32,981 nt of DNA from Solirubrobacteraceae bacterium (GCA_030690545.1 JAUYGN010000132.1:1-32981), one strand, 5' to 3'. Positions 22,138-29,443 are shown, numbered from the stretch's first letter. Notes: generated by a model from the sequence alone, not told the origin. Numbers and translations: made by a program.

Positions 22138-22974
22138 ATGTCCAAGCACATCCTCGTCGTCGCGAACCAGACGATCGGCGGCGCCAAGCTGCTGGACCTG
22201 GTGCGCGAGCGCGCCAAGGAGCCCGACACGAGCTTCACGCTCGTGATCCCGATGACGCGCCCGCGCTCGGGCTACGTCATCTACGACGACGCCGTGCGCG
22301 ACTCGGCACAGGTGCGCCTGGACCTGACGCTGTCCTACCTGCGCGGCGTCGACGTCGTCGCCAGCGGTGAGCTCGGCGACGAGGACCCCTACACCGCGAC
22401 GCTCGACGCGATCGACGAGTACAAGCCCGACGAGGTCATCATCTCGACGCTGCCGCTGTCGTCCTCGGGCTGGCTGCGACGCGACCTGATCGAGCGCATC
22501 GAGGACGGCACCGGCGTGCCCGTCACGCACGTCATCTCCGACATGGACGCCGACGGCCTGCCGTTCAACGTCACGCTCGTCGTCGCCAACGTGACCGCCG
22601 GCCGCGGGACGCTGCGCGCCCGCATGAAGGAGGTCGCCGCCGAGGTCGACGACATGCTCTTCATCGTCGTCGTCCCGCTGCAGTCCCACGGCGACGGCCG
22701 CGCGGCCGCGGTCGCGCGTGCGCGGCTGGGCAACACGCTGGACAAGATGCGCCGCGAGGGTCTGCTCGTCGCCGGCATGGTCGGCGATCCCGACCCGTAC
22801 ACCGCGACGATGAACGCGCTGCAGTTCTACAAGGTGTCGCGGATCATCGTCTCGACGCTGCCGGTCACGCGCTCGGGCTGGCTGCGCGCCGACCTCATCA
22901 CGCGGCTGCGCAAGGCCTCCAACATCGCCGTCGAGCACATCGTCGCCGAGCAGCCCGCCGAGGCGGCCTCCTGA
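22138..22974 (+). CDS. Tandem universal-stress-like Rossmann protein inside the oxidase operon
   Basis: 278-residue soluble protein built of two similar halves (about 1-137 and 138-278). Both start with a strand ILVVAN/TLVVAN. Both contain GD-DPYTAT-(L/M)-(D/N)A and end with (V/I)I(I/V)STLP…SGWLR-DLI-R. This is the layout of duplicated universal stress proteins, but the classic GxxG…GS(T/S) nucleotide loop is not evident and STLP…SGW takes its place. It lies 6 bases after ctaD and overlaps ctaE by 3 bases (TGATG), so it is made with the oxidase. Possible jobs are assembly, redox or nucleotide sensing; none is proven. Confidence 0.78.
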   Translation: MSKHILVVANQTIGGAKLLDLVRERAKEPDTSFTLVIPMTRPRSGYVIYDDAVRDSAQVRLDLTLSYLRGVDVVASGELGDEDPYTATLDAIDEYKPDEVIISTLPLSSSGWLRRDLIERIEDGTGVPVTHVISDMDADGLPFNVTLVVANVTAGRGTLRARMKEVAAEVDDMLFIVVVPLQSHGDGRAAAVARARLGNTLDKMRREGLLVAGMVGDPDPYTATMNALQFYKVSRIIVSTLPVTRSGWLRADLITRLRKASNIAVEHIVAEQPAEAAS

Positions 22975-23618
22975 TGGAGGCCGCCGGCATCAGCGCGGGC
23001 ATCGCGCTCGACCACCACGACGACGGGCACGACGACCACCACCACGGGCCTCCTCCGGCGAACCGCAGCTCGCGCGTGTCGCACGAGGTGCTCGGGATGC
23101 TGCTGTTCATCATCTCGGAGATCATGGTGTTCGCGGCATTCTTCGCCGCGTACTTCTTCATCCGGCTCGTGGCCGAGGGCCACCGCTGGTTCCCCTTCGA
23201 GGGCTACGAGCTGCCGGTCGCGATCGCCGGCGTCAACACCGCGATCCTGCTCAGCTCGTCGCTGACGATGCACTGGGCGCAGGTCTCGATCAAGAACGGC
23301 AACCGCTTCGGGCTGAAGGTCGGCATGGTGCTCACCTCGCTGCTCGGCGCGACCTTCCTGTTCATCCAGATCAACGAGTACATCCACATCGGCTTCTCGC
23401 CGCAGGACCACGCGCAGGGCACGATCTTCTACGGCCTGACGGGCCTGCACGGCGCCCACGTGCTCGTCGGCCTGTCGCTACTGATCATCGTCACCGTGCG
23501 GGCGTTCCGCGGGCACTTCTCGCCCGAGCACCACCACGGCGTCGAGATCCCCGGCATCTACTGGCATTTCGTCGACGTCATGTGGATCGTCGTCTACACG
23601 GCGATCTACATCATCTAG
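22974..23618 (+). CDS. ctaE: Cytochrome c oxidase subunit III
   Basis: 214-residue membrane protein with five hydrophobic helices. Family landmarks are GMLLFIISEIMVFAAFFAAYFFIR near the start, NTAILLSSSLTMHWA, YGLTGLHGAHVLVGL, and the C-terminal IPGIYWHFVDVMWIVVYTAIYI with the conserved WHFVDxxW. The cytoplasmic N-terminus is rich in His and Asp (HHDDGHDDHHHG), unlike most homologues, and may bind metal. It is the only subunit III gene in the window although two subunit I genes are present, and it belongs to cluster 2 by coupling to the preceding gene. Confidence 0.95.
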   Translation: MEAAGISAGIALDHHDDGHDDHHHGPPPANRSSRVSHEVLGMLLFIISEIMVFAAFFAAYFFIRLVAEGHRWFPFEGYELPVAIAGVNTAILLSSSLTMHWAQVSIKNGNRFGLKVGMVLTSLLGATFLFIQINEYIHIGFSPQDHAQGTIFYGLTGLHGAHVLVGLSLLIIVTVRAFRGHFSPEHHHGVEIPGIYWHFVDVMWIVVYTAIYII

Positions 23619-23631
23619 CGACCTGGGTGCC

Positions 23632-23742
23632 GTGCGCCCGCCGTGGGAATCCGAGGACGCGGCCTTCTCGCTGCTGCTGCGCGTCGTCGTGGTATGTGCT
23701 GTGGTGGCGCTGCTGGCTGTGGCGTTGAAGGCGGTGTTCTAG
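23632..23742 (+). CDS. 36-residue single-helix membrane microprotein (cluster 2)
   Basis: Short frame VRPPWESEDAAF… ending ALKAVF. It has a polar, acidic N-terminus with PPWESED and one strongly hydrophobic helix (LLLRVVVVCAVVALLAVALKAV). It follows ctaE by 13 bases on the same strand and ends at a CTAG that it shares with the convergent HAD gene. The GTG start is the first in frame. It looks like an accessory oxidase subunit, comparable with the 36-residue protein at 18095; I believe similar PPWESEDAAF proteins occur after ctaE in related actinobacteria (recollection, unverified). Confidence 0.6.
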   Translation: MRPPWESEDAAFSLLLRVVVVCAVVALLAVALKAVF

Positions 23743-24338
23743 GTCGGCCGTGCATTCGCCGCTTCCTGGCTGATGAGCCAGGCCGGGAATCGTTCGAGGC
23801 TTCCGAGGTCGACGTCCGCACCATATGGCGGGCTCGTTCCGCTGCTGACGCCGATCGCGATCGTCCCGGCGTCGCGCGCGGCCTGCATGTCATCGGCGTG
23901 ATCGCCGATGAACGCCCAGCAGCGCTCGTCGCGAAGGGGCTGGACCTTCCCTGCCGCCCAGACATCGGCGCGTAGAACGTCAACCCGCAGGCCGACTGCC
24001 TGCAGCATCGTCGCGGCGAGCGCCGACGGCGCGGCTGTGACCACGACCACGCGGTGCCCCGCCTGTCGGGCGGCGTCGACGGCGGTGAAGGCGCCCGGCA
24101 TGGCCACGACATCGGAGACGTCCTGCTGCTGAAGCGCTCGAAACAGCTCGCTGTCCGTGCCCGGCGCAAGCCACTGCGACAGCGGCAGTCCATATGCGGC
24201 CATGAGCATCTCGACGTCCAGGTCATGGCCGTGCTCCTCGACCAAGCATTCAAGCGCGCGGCGGGAAACCGGACGCGAGTCGACGAGCGTCATGTCCAAG
24301 TCAAACCCCACCGCCGCGCGATCAGCCGTGGGCGTCAT
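23739..24338 (-). CDS. HAD-family phosphatase
   Basis: 199-residue haloacid-dehalogenase-type hydrolase. Motif I is FDLDMTLVDSR (nucleophile Asp13, acid/base Asp15). Motif II is in VVVVTAAPSALAA, with Lys in AAGKVQPLRDE as motif III and FIGDHADDMQAARDAG as motif IV. The helical cap after motif I resembles phosphoglycolate phosphatase-like enzymes. The substrate is not predictable. The ATG is preceded on the minus strand by TATGGT with an 8-base gap, pointing to a leaderless mRNA. Its stop codon overlaps the stop of the + strand microprotein within one CTAG. Confidence 0.88.
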   Translation of the reverse strand: MTPTADRAAVGFDLDMTLVDSRPVSRRALECLVEEHGHDLDVEMLMAAYGLPLSQWLAPGTDSELFRALQQQDVSDVVAMPGAFTAVDAARQAGHRVVVVTAAPSALAATMLQAVGLRVDVLRADVWAAGKVQPLRDERCWAFIGDHADDMQAARDAGTIAIGVSSGTSPPYGADVDLGSLERFPAWLISQEAANARPT

Positions 24339-24346
24339 CGCGATCC

Positions 24347-24352
24347 ACCATA
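24347..24352 (-). promoter_or_regulatory. Putative leaderless -10 box of the HAD gene
   Basis: TATGGT on the minus strand lies 8 bases before the ATG at 24338. The surrounding 205-base gap (24339-24543) shows no supported gene. Confidence 0.4.
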
Positions 24353-24543
24353 CGTCACCGACGGACGCACATGCAGGGCCAGGACGCGTTCGTGGTTGCG
24401 GGCGTGGTCCGGCTCAGGAGAGCATCTGGGCGGGACCAGAGAGCACCACGCGCCTCGGGGCCGGCTCACGTCGCCGGACGAACCGGATCCCGCCCGCCCA
24501 CGCGCCGACCACAGCTGCCCGGCAACACCACGCCGAGCAACAA

Positions 24544-25287
24544 CTACTCGACGGTCAGCGTCCCCTCCATGCCGCCCTCGCGATGGCCGGCGACGGTGCA
24601 GTAGAAGGCGTACTCGCCGGCCGCGAGCGTCACGTCGACCCTCGAGACGCCGCCGTCCTGCACGACCTCGCCGCGCTCGTCGACGCCGTTGCCCTCGATC
24701 GCGATGTCGTGCGGGACGGAGGACTCGTTCTCGGAGGTGATCTCCAGCGGGCCGGGCGGAGCCGTCGCGACCTTCGTGATGTAGGCGAGCTGGCCACCGG
24801 GATCGGCGGGCAGCGCGAGCACGCCGTCCTCTGCCGCGACGGGCTCGCCGTCGCCCGCCGCCGCGACGGCGCTGCCGAGCTTGCCGGCGTCCTCGCCGGG
24901 CAGGGCGGCTACGGTCGCGACGTAGGCGGCGACGTCGCTGGCGAGCTTGCCGGTCACGAGATCCGCAGGCATGTAGCCGGGATGGTCCGGCGGCAGGATC
25001 GCCGGATAGAGGATCTGCTCACGCACGACGCCGTGGATCGTGCCGCGCCCCAGGCCATCGTTGATCGATTGGCGGAAGGCCTCGTCGAGGTCCGGGCCCG
25101 CGATGCCCTTCGTGTCCGCGCGAGCGAGCACGTGGCAGGACCCGCACTTCTCGACGAAGGCCTGCTTGCCGGCGATCAGATCGGCGTTGCTGCCGACGTC
25201 GTCGGCCCCGCAGGCGCTCAATCCCGCGGCGAGAACCCCGCACGCGGCAAGGCCCAGAAATCTCGTCCTCAATGGTGTCGGGGTCAT
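24544..25287 (-). CDS. Lipoprotein fusing cytochrome c and cupredoxin domains
   Basis: 247-residue exported electron-transfer protein. The lipobox LSAC (Cys26) anchors it to the outer face of the membrane. Residues about 35-125 form a class I cytochrome c with CGSCH (48-52) and a likely Met ligand in HPGYMPADLV. After a linker (EDAGKLGSAVAAAGDGEP), residues about 155-247 form a plastocyanin-like domain with all type 1 copper ligands: His193 (VPHDIAIEG), Cys230, His235 and Met240 (YCTVAGHREGGM). It lies close to the two oxidase clusters on the opposite strand and is a candidate donor or relay for one of them. A -10-like TAGACT lies 11 bases before the ATG. Confidence 0.9.
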   Translation of the reverse strand: MTPTPLRTRFLGLAACGVLAAGLSACGADDVGSNADLIAGKQAFVEKCGSCHVLARADTKGIAGPDLDEAFRQSINDGLGRGTIHGVVREQILYPAILPPDHPGYMPADLVTGKLASDVAAYVATVAALPGEDAGKLGSAVAAAGDGEPVAAEDGVLALPADPGGQLAYITKVATAPPGPLEITSENESSVPHDIAIEGNGVDERGEVVQDGGVSRVDVTLAAGEYAFYCTVAGHREGGMEGTLTVE

Positions 25288-25298
25288 GCGAGCGCGGG

Positions 25299-25304
25299 AG
25301 TCTA
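25299..25304 (-). promoter_or_regulatory. Putative -10 box of the cytochrome c-cupredoxin gene
   Basis: TAGACT on the minus strand lies 11 bases before the ATG at 25287. The predicted leader is only about 4 bases. Confidence 0.35.
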
Positions 25305-25342
25305 ATCAAGCAGGCCGGACGGTGTGGCGCAGCGCGTCGGGC

Positions 25343-25361
25343 GCGTGCGCGCGGCGCACGC
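25343..25361. repeat. 8-bp hairpin between divergent genes
   Basis: GCGTGCGC (25343-25350) and GCGCACGC (25354-25361) are perfect reverse complements around a 3-base loop. It lies midway in the 124-base gap between the divergent cytochrome c-cupredoxin and zinc-ribbon genes. It may be an operator, or chance in GC-rich DNA. Confidence 0.3.
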
Positions 25362-25398
25362 CGGGCGTCATGGGCGCGTTTCTCGCGAGCGGGCTTGG

Positions 25399-25404
25399 TA
25401 GGGT
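25399..25404 (+). promoter_or_regulatory. Putative leaderless -10 box of the zinc-ribbon gene
   Basis: TAGGGT is followed by TCGCGCC (7 bases) and the GTG at 25412, the same geometry as at trxB, the HIT gene and others in this window. Confidence 0.5.
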
Positions 25405-25411
25405 TCGCGCC

Positions 25412-25678
25412 GTGTCAGACGCTCAGCGCTATCGGATGCGCGCGCCGGAGTCCGGTCGCGAGCTCATCCGCGAGGCGGAGCCGGGCCGCGTCTACGTCGA
25501 CCGGGAAACGGGCGAGCCGCTCGAGGTCGTCGGCAAGGTGCTGCCGCTCGCTCCATCGACATCGCGGCTCGTCTGGGCCGTCGAGAACCTGCGGTTCTGC
25601 CCGTGGTGCGACCAGCTCGCCCAGCGCGACCTCAACGACTGCCCGCACTGCGACCGGCGCATGGATCCGGTCTCCTGA
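25412..25678 (+). CDS. Small zinc-ribbon-like protein
   Basis: 88-residue soluble protein. The C-terminal half has two CxxC pairs, CPWCDQLAQRDLND-CPHC, ten residues apart, as in a compact zinc ribbon. The N-terminal part is hydrophilic (RAPESGRELIREAEPGRVYVDRETGEPLEVVGKVLPL). No named family is recognised. The GTG start is chosen because a -10-like TAGGGT lies 7 bases before it; an ATG eight codons later is possible. It is followed after 11 bases by a small lipoprotein gene on the same strand. Structural zinc binding is inferred from the cysteines. Confidence 0.7.
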   Translation: MSDAQRYRMRAPESGRELIREAEPGRVYVDRETGEPLEVVGKVLPLAPSTSRLVWAVENLRFCPWCDQLAQRDLNDCPHCDRRMDPVS

Positions 25679-25689
25679 TCCGTCCGGCC

Positions 25690-26067
25690 ATGCGCCGTCG
25701 ACGAACCGTCGCGATCCTGGCCGCCGCCGCGCTGGCCGGGGGCCTGGGCGCCTGTGGCGCCGACGACGAGCTGTCGACGCAGATCCCCAAGACGTCGCCG
25801 GACCTGACGATCCCGACCGGCACGAGCGAGACGCCCGCGCCCGACACGACGACGACCGCCACGACGGATACGACGACGACCGAGGATGCGGCGCCCGCGG
25901 CGCCGGCCGAGCCCGCCCCGCAGCAGTCCCCACCGGCCCCGCCCGCCGGCTCGCCGACGACGGGCGGACAGGCGCCGGACGGCACCGGCGAACCGACGAC
26001 CGGCGGCGCGCAGGCCGGCGGCGGCGAGTTCGAAAGCTTCTGCGCGCAGAACCCCGGCGCCTGCTGA
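25690..26067 (+). CDS. Small Thr/Pro/Ala-rich lipoprotein
   Basis: 125-residue predicted lipoprotein. A basic start (MRRRRT), a hydrophobic core and the lipobox LGAC (Cys22) are followed by a low-complexity region of Thr, Pro, Ala and Gly (PAPDTTTTATTDTTTTEDAAPAAPAEPAP…). This is a typical extended spacer without a folded domain. The end, EFESFCAQNPGAC, holds two cysteines eight residues apart, which could form a disulfide or bind metal. Function is unknown. Its stop codon lies in the first copy of a tandem 16-bp repeat that continues past the gene. Confidence 0.7.
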   Translation: MRRRRTVAILAAAALAGGLGACGADDELSTQIPKTSPDLTIPTGTSETPAPDTTTTATTDTTTTEDAAPAAPAEPAPQQSPPAPPAGSPTTGGQAPDGTGEPTTGGAQAGGGEFESFCAQNPGAC

Positions 26068-26133
26068 CGCTGACGCCTGCTGACGCTGACGCTGGCTGAC
26101 TGCGGAGGGCGCCGCTGACTGCGGAGGGCGCCG
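26059..26133. repeat. Two families of short perfect tandem repeats between convergent genes
   Basis: A 16-bp unit (GCCTGCTGACGCTGAC) occurs twice in tandem at 26059-26074 and 26075-26090. It is followed by a 19-bp unit (CTGACTGCGGAGGGCGCCG) twice at 26096-26114 and 26115-26133. The first unit includes the last codon and stop of the lipoprotein gene. The array fills the gap to the convergent gene ending at 26142. It probably arose by slippage; each GAGGGCGCCG copy could form small hairpins. Confidence 0.75.
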
Positions 26134-26141
26134 CTAGCGAC

Positions 26142-26855
26142 TCATCGCCGACTTGCCGCGCTGCTCCTCGCCGTCGAGCGCTGCGGGGTGGGATTGGGAA
26201 TGAACGTCGCGCTATAGGTGACTCGCGTCGTCTTGTAGAGGCATCCGAACTCTGCCGAGCCGCGTCGTCCGATGAGCGCCGTCTGCTGAGACGTGATGGT
26301 GGGATCGCCGCAGGACCTGCTCGTCCGGCTGGCGCGCCACGACGTGTCGGCGCCGAGCCCGAGTTGCAGCACCGGTGCCCACGAGGGCACCGTGAGGCCG
26401 ACGTACTGCCCCTTCCTGATCGGGAGCGAGCGCGCGAGCGGGAACTGCACGCGCTGACCGAAGTAGCCGTTGAGCTTCTCGATCGCCCCCTTCGCGACGA
26501 CGCGGCGCACGAGCTTCGGCCGTGCCTCGAGAACGACGACGGTCGCCTGCGACTCGCCTCCGAGCCGCTGGGCGAAGAACGCCGTCTGCTTCGGTCCTGG
26601 ATTGCCGAGCGCGATCGTCCAAGCGACGATTCGACCGTTGGCCGGTGCCTGATACAGGGTCCGGTCCGGTCCGACCTTCGCCTGGTAGCCGGTGGTGCGG
26701 CTGACGGCCTGGCAGTTGTCGGGACAGCTACCGCTGACGCCCTCGGGAAGCTGGCCGAGTTCGACGATCTGGGCAGGCGCGACGGCCGGGAAGAGCACCA
26801 ACGCCGCGATGGCTGGGAGTGTGGCTGTGCTGAGGAGGACTCGAAGACGTCGCAT
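26142..26855 (-). CDS. Secreted protein of unknown function
   Basis: 237-residue exported protein. The N-terminus MRRLRVLLSTATLPAIAALVLFPAVAPAQ is a clear signal peptide with an APA-Q cleavage site. The mature part is rich in beta-type sequence and has four cysteines (SCPDNC near the start, RSCGD and FGCLY later), suggesting disulfides. It ends with a Ser/Arg-rich tail. I do not recognise a family. ATG 26855 is chosen because it starts the signal peptide; the frame is open further upstream. It is divergent from the ABC exporter gene, with 67 bases between. Confidence 0.7.
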   Translation of the reverse strand: MRRLRVLLSTATLPAIAALVLFPAVAPAQIVELGQLPEGVSGSCPDNCQAVSRTTGYQAKVGPDRTLYQAPANGRIVAWTIALGNPGPKQTAFFAQRLGGESQATVVVLEARPKLVRRVVAKGAIEKLNGYFGQRVQFPLARSLPIRKGQYVGLTVPSWAPVLQLGLGADTSWRASRTSRSCGDPTITSQQTALIGRRGSAEFGCLYKTTRVTYSATFIPNPTPQRSTARSSAASRR

Positions 26856-26922
26856 ATACCCGCATTCAACACGAGCTTCCCGCCGTTTGTTGCGTTCCCC
26901 CCTGCCCCGAAAGAAGTTGTGC

Positions 26923-27918
26923 GTGCAATATCCTGGCCCGATCGCAGCGATCGAGGTCATCGGGTTGGAGCGACGGTTCAAGGGCGCCGTCAAGGCGGTG
27001 GCCGGCATCGACCTCGAGGTCGCCGCCGGCGAGGTCTACGGCTTTCTCGGTCCCAACGGCGCGGGCAAGACGACGACCGTGCGAATGCTCGTCACGCTGC
27101 TGCGACCCACCGGCGGGCAGGCGCTCGTCGCAGGGTTCGACGTCGCGACGCAGCCCGCCGACGTGCGCCGCAGGATCGGCGTCGCGCTGCAGGAGGCGGC
27201 GCTCGACCCGCTGATGACCGGCAGCGAGCTGATCGAGCTGCAGGCGACGCTGCACGGCATCGCGCCTCGCACGGTGCGCGCCCGCGGCGCCGAGCTGATC
27301 GAGCGCGTCGGGCTCAGCCAGGCCGCCGGTCGCCGCGTCGGGACGTACTCGGGCGGCATGCGCCGGCGCCTGGACCTCGCGATGGCGCTGATCCACGAGC
27401 CCGAGGTCCTGTTCCTCGACGAGCCGACGACCGGGCTCGACCCGACGTCGCGCCTGACGCTGTGGGAGGAGGTGCGCCGGCTGCGCGACGAGGGCACGAC
27501 GGTCTTCCTCACGACCCAGTACCTCGAGGAGGCCGACCAGCTGGCGGACCGGCTCGGCATCATCGCCGCCGGACGGATCGTCGCAACGGGCACGCCGGCG
27601 GCGCTGAAGGCCGAGGTCGGCCGCCCGCATCTGGACCTCGTCCTCGCGCCCGGCACGGACCTGCGGCGCGCGCACGAGGTCGTCACGCGCTTCGGCGACC
27701 ACCGCCCCGTGGCCGACGGCTGCCACCTGTCGATCGAGATCGCGCGCGGCGCCGGCGACATCGCCCCGATCCTGCGCGCGCTCGACGACGCGGACGTCGC
27801 GGTGGCCGAGCTCGAGCTCAGGCAGCCGACGCTCGACGACGTCTTTCTCGCCAAGACCGGTGAGCACCTCGAGGGCTCCGGCAACCCCCACTCCGAGGCC
27901 GCGGCGGAGCTCGTGTGA
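26923..27918 (+). CDS. ABC exporter ATP-binding protein (DrrA-like)
   Basis: 331-residue ATPase of the DrrA/CcmA-type ABC-2 exporters. It has Walker A GPNGAGKT (43-50), a Q-loop region (IGVALQEAALDPLMTG), signature YSGGMRRRLDLA, Walker B VLFLDEPTTGLDP and the switch histidine replaced by Gln in LTTQYLEEAD, which is usual for this subfamily. The C-terminal TLDDVFLAKTG is the DrrA-specific end. GTG 26923 is chosen because AAGAAG lies about 7 bases before it; a TTG at 26917 is an alternative. It overlaps the first permease by 4 bases. The exported compound (drug, lipid or glycan) cannot be predicted. Confidence 0.93.
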   Translation: MQYPGPIAAIEVIGLERRFKGAVKAVAGIDLEVAAGEVYGFLGPNGAGKTTTVRMLVTLLRPTGGQALVAGFDVATQPADVRRRIGVALQEAALDPLMTGSELIELQATLHGIAPRTVRARGAELIERVGLSQAAGRRVGTYSGGMRRRLDLAMALIHEPEVLFLDEPTTGLDPTSRLTLWEEVRRLRDEGTTVFLTTQYLEEADQLADRLGIIAAGRIVATGTPAALKAEVGRPHLDLVLAPGTDLRRAHEVVTRFGDHRPVADGCHLSIEIARGAGDIAPILRALDDADVAVAELELRQPTLDDVFLAKTGEHLEGSGNPHSEAAAELV

Positions 27919-28682
27919 TCGCGGCGTCCGTCGCGCTCGCCCGGCGAGCGCTGCGCAACGCACTGCGCCGACCGCAGTTCCTCGCCCCGCTCGTCCTCTT
28001 TCCGACGCTCTTTCTCGCGGTCAACGTCGGCGGACTGGAGCGCACGACGTCGCTGCAGGGCTTTCCGCAGGTCGACGGCTTCCTCGACTTCCAGCTCGCG
28101 GCCGCGATCACGCAGTCGCTGCTGCTCGGCGGCGTCAGCGCCGGGATCGCCGCCGCGCTGGACATCGAGGGCGGCTTCTTCGACCGGCTCGTCGCATCCC
28201 CCACGCCGCGCCTGGCGATCGTGCTCGGTCGCGTGCTCGCGGCCAGCGTCATCGCCGCGATCCAGGTCGTCTACTTCCTCGTGCTCGGCCTCGTCTTCGG
28301 TGCCTCGATCCAGGGCGGCGCGCTCGGAGTGCTGTCGGTGCTTGCGATCGGCATCGTCGCCGGCACGGGCTTCGGCGCGCTCGGCATGATGATCGCGCTG
28401 CGCACGCGCAACGCCTCGACGGTGCAGGGCATCTTCCCGCTCGTCTTCGTGATCCTGTTCATCTCGTCGGCCTTCTTCCCGCGCGAGCTCCTCAGCGCCC
28501 CGGCCGACGTCCTGGCGGCCTACAACCCGCTCTCCTACATCGCCGAGGGCATGCGCCAGCCGATCGCGTTCGACAACGCGATCGGCCCGGTGCTCGAAGG
28601 GCTGGCCGCGGCCGCGGGCGTCACGGTCGTGGCGATCGGCCTGTCGGTGCTCGCGCTGCGCGGAAGGCTGCGCGAGGCATGA
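27915..28682 (+). CDS. ABC-2 type transporter permease (first)
   Basis: 255-residue membrane protein with six hydrophobic segments and the ABC-2 membrane signature FISSAFFPRELLSAPADVLAAYNPLSYIAEGMRQ. The GTG start overlaps the ATPase stop by 4 bases, and its own stop overlaps the next permease (ATGA). It probably pairs with that second permease to form a heterodimeric channel driven by the DrrA-like ATPase. Early residues VALARRALRNALRRPQFLAPLVLFPTLFLAVNVGGL are typical of DrrB-like proteins. Confidence 0.9.
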   Translation: MIAASVALARRALRNALRRPQFLAPLVLFPTLFLAVNVGGLERTTSLQGFPQVDGFLDFQLAAAITQSLLLGGVSAGIAAALDIEGGFFDRLVASPTPRLAIVLGRVLAASVIAAIQVVYFLVLGLVFGASIQGGALGVLSVLAIGIVAGTGFGALGMMIALRTRNASTVQGIFPLVFVILFISSAFFPRELLSAPADVLAAYNPLSYIAEGMRQPIAFDNAIGPVLEGLAAAAGVTVVAIGLSVLALRGRLREA

Positions 28683-29443
28683 GCGGCGACCTGCGCACGA
28701 TCCGCGCGCTGATGGGGCGCGGACTGAACGAGATCCTGCGCGTGCCCGGCGGCGCGATTCCCGGGGTGCTCGCGCCGACGATCTTCATGCTCGGGCTGTC
28801 GGCCGCGTTCGGCAAGGCCGCCGCACTGCCGAACTTCACGGCCGACGACTTCCGGACGTTCATCGTGCCGGTCGGGATGCTGCAGGGAGCCGGCTTCACC
28901 GGTGCCGCGACCGGCGTCAACCTCGCCCGGGACATCGAGCAGGGCTGGTTCGACCGGCTCATGCTCGCGCCCGCGCGCCGGTCGGTGCTGCTGGCGGGCG
29001 TCGTCGCCTCGGCGTGCCTGCGCTGCCTGCTGCCGGCGACGTTCCTGCTCGTCGTGGCGTTCTCGCTCGGCGTCGATTGGCCGGGCGTCGGCGCGCTCGC
29101 GCTCGGTGCGCTGCTGATCATGGGTCTCGCAGCCGCCGCCGCCTGCTACGCGACCGTCCTGGCGCTGCGCTTTCGCACGCAGCAGGCGGCGCCGCTGATG
29201 CAGGTCGGGACCTTCGTCGCGATCCTCTTCACGACGGCCTACGTACCGCGCGAGCTGCTGTCGGACTGGCTGCGCGCGATCGCCGACCTCAACCCCGTCA
29301 CGCATGTGCTCGAAGGCGTGCGCCAGGGGTTCATCGGCGACGTGACGTGGGCGCAGACGTGGCCGGCGCTCGTGGCACTCGCAGGGCTGGTCGGGCTCTT
29401 CGGCGCGCTCGCAGTGCGCGGCATGCGCCGGCAGGGCCGCTAA
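28679..29443 (+). CDS. ABC-2 type transporter permease (second)
   Basis: 254-residue paralogue of the preceding permease with the same fold. The N-terminal cytoplasmic helix reads LRTIRALMGRGLNEILRVPGG. Six hydrophobic segments follow, with the signature YVPRELLSDWLRAIADLNPVTHVLEGVRQ near the C-terminus. It is translationally coupled to the first permease (ATGA overlap), which supports a heterodimeric exporter. Its TAA stop overlaps the stop of the convergent secreted-protein gene. Confidence 0.9.
   Translation: MSGDLRTIRALMGRGLNEILRVPGGAIPGVLAPTIFMLGLSAAFGKAAALPNFTADDFRTFIVPVGMLQGAGFTGAATGVNLARDIEQGWFDRLMLAPARRSVLLAGVVASACLRCLLPATFLLVVAFSLGVDWPGVGALALGALLIMGLAAAAACYATVLALRFRTQQAAPLMQVGTFVAILFTTAYVPRELLSDWLRAIADLNPVTHVLEGVRQGFIGDVTWAQTWPALVALAGLVGLFGALAVRGMRRQGR

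Noticed and set aside
24397-24434. An inverted pair TGGTCC … GGGACCA upstream of the HAD gene.
   Set aside because: Only six paired bases with a loop over 20 bases, so it is likely chance in GC-rich DNA.
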